The translations under genes were made by a program, and so were the position numbers. The notes under the pieces were generated by a model that saw only the letters and a program-made list of their open reading frames with translations, made no database searches and had not been told where the DNA came from. A DNA stretch of 64,000 bases, from assembly GCF_013376045.1 (NCBI RefSeq), contig NZ_JABMJG010000001.1, positions 372,001 to 436,000 on the forward strand, in the 5' to 3' direction. Of this stretch, positions 60,325 through 64,000 are shown piece by piece. This stretch comes from Variovorax sp. SG517 (GTDB lineage Bacteria > Pseudomonadota > Gammaproteobacteria > Burkholderiales > Burkholderiaceae_C). The stretch's first letter is position 1. Each line of letters opens with the position of its first letter.

Positions 60325-61410
60325 TCAAACTCGGTTCGCGCGTTCGCCGAACGTGCGAAGGTGTGCGAGCACGCGGCGGCTCACTTCGCCCAGGGGCGAC
60401 ACGTCGTCCACCGCACCCAGCGCGATGGCCTCGCGCGGCATGCCGAAGACCACGCAGCTCGCCTCGTCCTGCGCCAGCGTGTGCGCGCCGGCGCGCCGCA
60501 TGCGCAGCAGGCCCTCGGCGCCGTCCTTGCCCATGCCGGTCAGGATGATCCCGATGGCGTTCTTGCCCGCGTGCTTGGCGGCCGAATCGAACAGCACGTC
60601 GATGGACGGCCGGTGGCGGTTCACCGGCGGCTCCTGGTCGAGGTTCGCCACGTAGTTCGCGCCGCTGCGCGCGAGCGACAGGTGGAAGCCGCCGGGCGCG
60701 ATGTAGGCATAGCCCGGCAGCACGCGCTCGCCGTGCTCGGCCTCCTTCACGTTGATGCGGCACAGGCCGTCCAGGCGCTGTGCGAACGAGCGCGTGAAGC
60801 CCGCGGGCATGTGCTGCGCGATCATCACCGCGGGCGAATCGGGCGGCAGCGGCTGCAGCACTTCGCGGATGGCCTCGGTGCCGCCGGTGGAGGCGCCGAT
60901 GATGATGAGCTTCTCGGTACTCAGCAGCGGGCTGCGCAGCAGCGATTCCTGCGGCGCGTCGCCGCCGGGGCGCGCGGCCGCGGCGGGCCGCGCGGGCAGC
61001 AGGCGCGCGCTGGCGGCCGTGCGGATCTTGCCGGCGATCAGCTCGGTGTAGTTGAGCAGCCCGTCGCGCACGCCCAGGCGCGGCTTGGTCACGAAGTCGA
61101 TGGCGCCCAGCTCGAGCGCGCGCAGCGCGATCTCCGAGCCGCGCTCGGTCAGCGACGACACCATGACCACCGGCATGGGCCGCAGCCGCATGAGCTTCTC
61201 GAGGAACTCCAGCCCGTCCATGCGCGGCATTTCCACGTCGAGCGTGAGCACGTCGGGGTTGGTCACCTTGATGAGGTCGCGCGCCACCAGCGGGTCGGCC
61301 GCCGTGCCCACCACCGTCATGTCGGGCTGGCTGTTGATGATCTCCGTCATCACGCTGCGGATGAGCGCCGAGTCGTCGACGCACAGCACCTTGATTTTCT
61401 TGACGCTCAC
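60325..61410 (-). CDS. cheB: Chemotaxis protein-glutamate methylesterase CheB
   Basis: 361 residues from GTG 61410, which overlaps the cheD stop by GTGA. Receiver domain with phospho-Asp58 in [12 protein letters not shown], then the methylesterase domain with catalytic Ser in [12 protein letters not shown], His in [12 protein letters not shown] and Asp in [11 protein letters not shown]. Removes methyl groups from chemoreceptors and deamidates glutamines. Confidence 0.95.
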   Translation of the reverse strand: MSVKKIKVLCVDDSALIRSVMTEIINSQPDMTVVGTAADPLVARDLIKVTNPDVLTLDVEMPRMDGLEFLEKLMRLRPMPVVMVSSLTERGSEIALRALELGAIDFVTKPRLGVRDGLLNYTELIAGKIRTAASARLLPARPAAAARPGGDAPQESLLRSPLLSTEKLIIIGASTGGTEAIREVLQPLPPDSPAVMIAQHMPAGFTRSFAQRLDGLCRINVKEAEHGERVLPGYAYIAPGGFHLSLARSGANYVANLDQEPPVNRHRPSIDVLFDSAAKHAGKNAIGIILTGMGKDGAEGLLRMRRAGAHTLAQDEASCVVFGMPREAIALGAVDDVSPLGEVSRRVLAHLRTFGERANRV

Positions 61411-62051
61411 TGGATTCCTTTGTTGTCGGCCGCGGGCGCCGCACGCAGGCCTGACAGCCTGCGCAGCAGCTCGCCCTCCTCGCGCTGCACCTGCCGCACT
61501 TCTGTCTGCGCACGCAGCTTGCGCACGATGGCCTTGCCCGTCGCCGGCACGAAGCACACGCGGCGCGCGTGCGGCCCGCGCAAGTCCTGCGCGGCGACCT
61601 CGATGCGCTCGTTGTTCAGGTAGCGCAGCACGAAGTCGGCATTGCGGTCGCCGATGTTCAGCGTGGTCATGTTGGCCAGCACCGCGCCGCCGCCGAACAC
61701 CTTGGCCTTGATCCGGTCACGGCGCGCGCCCGCGCGCACCAGCTCGCGGATGAGCACGTCCATGGCGTAGGCGCCATAGCGCATCGATTCGACGGCGTCG
61801 CGCGTGCCGGCTCCGGCGCCCTGTTCGCCCTCGTCGGGCAGCATGAAGTGGTTCATGCCGGCCACGCCGGCCTCGCGGTCGTGCAGGCATGCGGCCACGC
61901 AGGAGCCCAGCACCGTGCTGAGTGCGGTGTTGCTCGAAGTCACGTAGTACTCGGATGGCAGCAGCTTCACGGCCATCATGCCGACGTCGCGGTCGAAGTA
62001 GTGATGGCTGGCCACCGAGCCCGGTGCGGCCGCGCTGGAGGCCGCGTTCAT
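61407..62051 (-). CDS. cheD: Chemoreceptor glutamine deamidase CheD
   Basis: 214 residues. Catalytic Cys in [15 protein letters not shown], His in [12 protein letters not shown] and Thr region [14 protein letters not shown] are in place. The C-terminal extension after [12 protein letters not shown] is Arg/Ala-rich and longer than in short CheD proteins. Overlaps cheR upstream by ATGA and cheB downstream by GTGA, so receptor-modifying enzymes are made together. Confidence 0.95.
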   Translation of the reverse strand: MNAASSAAAPGSVASHHYFDRDVGMMAVKLLPSEYYVTSSNTALSTVLGSCVAACLHDREAGVAGMNHFMLPDEGEQGAGAGTRDAVESMRYGAYAMDVLIRELVRAGARRDRIKAKVFGGGAVLANMTTLNIGDRNADFVLRYLNNERIEVAAQDLRGPHARRVCFVPATGKAIVRKLRAQTEVRQVQREEGELLRRLSGLRAAPAADNKGIQ

Positions 62052-62917
62052 GAGGAAGCACCCGCGGCGCGTGTCCGCGCCAGCTCGTACACGGTCTGCC
62101 CCAGCGGGCGGAAAGCCTGGTTGACGAGCGACGCGTTCTCCGAATGCCCCGCGAACAGCAGGCCGTCGGGCTTGAGAAGCGGCGCGAAGCGGTCGAGCAC
62201 CTTCTTCTGCGTCGGCTTGTCGAAATAGATCATCACGTTGCGGCAGAAGATCGCGTCCACCGGCTCCTTCACCGGCCAGGTGCTGTCGAGCAGGTTGAGC
62301 CGCGAGAACTTCACCAGCGCCGCGACCTCGGGGCGCACGCGCACCTTGCCCGCGTTCGCGCCGGTGCCCTTGTTGAAGAAGCGCCGCAGCCGCTCGGGCG
62401 CGAGCCGGCGCACCTGCTCGGCGGTGAACACGCCGGTGGCGGCCTTGGCGAGCACGGCGGTGTCGATGTCGGTGGCGATCACGCGCGAGGCGGCGGCCTT
62501 GTCGCCCAGGGCCTCCATCAGCGTGATGGCGATCGAATAGGGCTCCTCGCCCGTCGATGCCGCCGCACACCACACGGTGACCGGCTGCTTCGCCTTGCGC
62601 ACGTGGTCGGCCAGCGTCGGGAAGTGGTGCGCTTCGCGGAAGAACGACGTGAGGTTGGTGGTCAGCGAGTTGATGAACAGCTGCCACTCGTCGCCATCCT
62701 GGCGCTGCTCGAGCCAGTCGAGGTACGAGGCGAAGTCGGGCAGCTGCAGCTCCCGCAGCCGCCGCGAGAGCCGGCTGTACACCATCTGCCGCTTCTGCTC
62801 GCCCAGGGCGATGCCCGCGCGGCGGTGGATCAGTGTCCGTATGCGCGAGAAGTCGTTGTCGGTGAAATGGAACTCGGTCGTCACGGCCAGCCTGGAAGCT
62901 TGGCTTTCAATGTACAT
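62048..62917 (-). CDS. cheR: Chemotaxis methyltransferase CheR
   Basis: About 289 residues from ATG 62917 (upstream TTG 62935 is possible). N-terminal helical domain ([34 protein letters not shown]), then the SAM-binding fold with [27 protein letters not shown], and [19 protein letters not shown]. Adds methyl groups from S-adenosylmethionine to chemoreceptor glutamates. 66 bp downstream of the HDOD gene. Confidence 0.95.
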   Translation of the reverse strand: MYIESQASRLAVTTEFHFTDNDFSRIRTLIHRRAGIALGEQKRQMVYSRLSRRLRELQLPDFASYLDWLEQRQDGDEWQLFINSLTTNLTSFFREAHHFPTLADHVRKAKQPVTVWCAAASTGEEPYSIAITLMEALGDKAAASRVIATDIDTAVLAKAATGVFTAEQVRRLAPERLRRFFNKGTGANAGKVRVRPEVAALVKFSRLNLLDSTWPVKEPVDAIFCRNVMIYFDKPTQKKVLDRFAPLLKPDGLLFAGHSENASLVNQAFRPLGQTVYELARTRAAGASS

Positions 62918-62983
62918 AGCGCCCACCGTTTCCAATGGACCGATCAGACGCGCGAATGCCCCGCACTTCAGGCCTCCTTCGCG

Positions 62984-64000
62984 TCATGGTCCACCCGCGG
63001 CCGGACTCGCGTCCTGCGCCCACACCAGCGCCGCCAGCTGCGCCGCGTTGACCTGCTCCGGGCTCAGGAACAGCGCCTCCGACAGGCGCGCGGCCTGCCC
63101 GTCGTCGCACTCGCAGCTCTCGGCCAGCGCCACGAAGGGGCCGTACAGGCCACCGCGCGAAAGAATGGCCTGCTGCACCGCCTCGGTGAGCTGCACCTTG
63201 CGCAGCACGCCCTCCATGGAAACGCCGAGCAGCTGGTCGAGCAGCGAGAACATGCCGGCCACGAACAGGTTGTCGGCCTCCCCGGCCGGCAGCATGCCCT
63301 GCCCGATCAGCTCGACGAAGCGCCCGCGCAGGATGGCCTTCTTCATCATGTAGGGCGACCCTGCCTTGTTGCTGGTGGCCAGCAGCAGCGAGAGCCAGCG
63401 GTACAGCGGCGAATAGCCGAGCATGGCCACGGCATGGCGCAGCGAATGGATCTCCACCGCCATGCCCACCGCGGGCGAGTTGATGTAGCGCAGCAGGCGG
63501 TAGGTGAGCGCGGCGTCGTGTTTGAGCGCGGCCTCGATGACGCGCAGGTCTTCGTTGCGCTGGAGCATCTGCATCAGCTGCACGATCAGCAGCGATTCGG
63601 GCTGCAGCGCGTCCTCGGTCTCGAGCACCGGCGGATTGCGGAAGGCACCGTCGACGAACACGCTCACGCGGCGGCCGGCGCAGGCGTCGAAGCCGGCCCA
63701 GTCATCCACGCGCGAGACGACGGGCTCCACCGGCGGATGGCCGAGCTGGGCGTCCTGCCGCAGCCGCATCACGGTGTTGACGTCGTGCGCGCCCACCTCG
63801 AAGTGGGTGACGATGGAGCGCAGCTCCGGGTCTTCGGGCAGGGCGGAGGCACCGCACAGCATGAAGCCGAAGCCCTGCTCGCGCAGGAACAGCACGATGG
63901 AGCGCAGGTCGGCGTCGAGCATCTCTTCCGCGCCCATGCACAGCACCACCTGCTGCGGCGGCAGCGACTGCAGCTCGCTCTGGAAAAGCGCATCGACCGT
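62984..64000 (-). CDS. EAL/HDOD-domain signalling protein (5' end beyond window)
   Basis: The open frame enters from the right edge; about 338 C-terminal residues are present. An HDOD domain is visible: LRVIEAALKHDAALTYRLLRYINSPAVG, EIHSLRHAVAMLGYSPLYRWL and LFVAGMFSLLDQLLGVSME. The preceding part (EEMLDADLRSIVLFLREQGFGFML, VDDWAGFDACAGRRVSVFVDG) looks like the end of a degenerate EAL region, as in YuxH-type proteins. Such proteins act in c-di-GMP-linked control of motility. Upstream of cheR on the same strand. Confidence 0.82.
   Translation of the reverse strand, partial: TVDALFQSELQSLPPQQVVLCMGAEEMLDADLRSIVLFLREQGFGFMLCGASALPEDPELRSIVTHFEVGAHDVNTVMRLRQDAQLGHPPVEPVVSRVDDWAGFDACAGRRVSVFVDGAFRNPPVLETEDALQPESLLIVQLMQMLQRNEDLRVIEAALKHDAALTYRLLRYINSPAVGMAVEIHSLRHAVAMLGYSPLYRWLSLLLATSNKAGSPYMMKKAILRGRFVELIGQGMLPAGEADNLFVAGMFSLLDQLLGVSMEGVLRKVQLTEAVQQAILSRGGLYGPFVALAESCECDDGQAARLSEALFLSPEQVNAAQLAALVWAQDASPAAGGP

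Noticed and set aside
1..64000. CRISPR arrays, tRNA or rRNA genes.
   Set aside because: No regularly spaced direct repeats and no recognisable tRNA or rRNA sequence were seen in any part of the window.

Overview
The window reads as a chromosomal segment of a high-GC betaproteobacterium of the order Burkholderiales, most likely Comamonadaceae and Variovorax-like. This is inferred from the very GC-rich coding, the strings of orphan Bug-type (tripartite tricarboxylate) receptors, the urtABCDE urea transporter, the PHP/EamA/YciO/M50/TrpS gene run and the flhBAFG-fliA/che arrangement. I see no tRNA, rRNA, CRISPR array, intact insertion sequence or prophage. Coding density is high. The two gene-poor gaps longer than 300 bases are 34504-34847 and 35307-35652; the 51271-51578 gap is filled by a structured element.

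Layout, left half. 1-3132: a truncated Tat-exported PhoD-like phosphatase and a beta-propeller/cupredoxin protein on the minus strand face an ECF sigma/anti-sigma pair on the plus strand, with near-identical ECF-type promoter motifs on both strands between them. 3137-4387: an MFS exporter. 4520-10331: urtEDCBA, transcribed leftward, with an inverted pair of 38-nt hairpin repeats between urtA and urtB. 10448-15685: a TPR protein, a MazG-like pyrophosphohydrolase, a DHA2 MFS pump and SnoaL-like protein divergent from an AraC regulator, and a PHB-depolymerase-type esterase. 15825-19600: PPK2 polyphosphate kinase divergent from a Pit phosphate transporter, followed by a CorA/ZntB-like channel. 19698-24250: a tightly packed housekeeping run ending in trpS. 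24325-26492: a NarL-type response regulator convergent with a membrane histidine kinase. 26592-28481: VOC protein, small membrane protein and PhoD-like phosphatase.

Layout, centre (28512-48923): a sugar-acid island. A leftward operon (SMP-30 lactonase, ABC ATPase, permease, binding protein) and a rightward GntR/IdnR-like LacI repressor diverge from a region with two palindromes of the GATACCGGTAAC type. The same palindrome occurs twice, 70 bp apart, about 14 kb away between an idnD/2-hydroxyacid dehydrogenase pair and idnO, so one repressor probably controls both halves. Between the halves lies an IclR regulator with a tightly spaced nine-gene operon encoding four orphan Bug receptors, two amidohydrolases, an RraA-like aldolase, a 2-hydroxyacid dehydrogenase and a second SMP-30 protein.

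Layout, right end (48975-64000): a small alpha/beta-barrel-like protein overlapping a GH15 enzyme, then the leftward chemotaxis/flagellar block HDOD-cheR-cheD-cheB-cheY-cheZ-flhB-flhA-flhF-flhG-fliA. FlhF carries an unusually long C-terminal extension, and FlhG has lost the usual P-loop lysines. A 271-bp nested inverted-repeat element supplies the fliA stop codon. A separate ~88-nt repeat occurs three times (15741, 24928, 59791), always just after a stop codon in the same orientation, with compensatory changes in its terminal hairpin.
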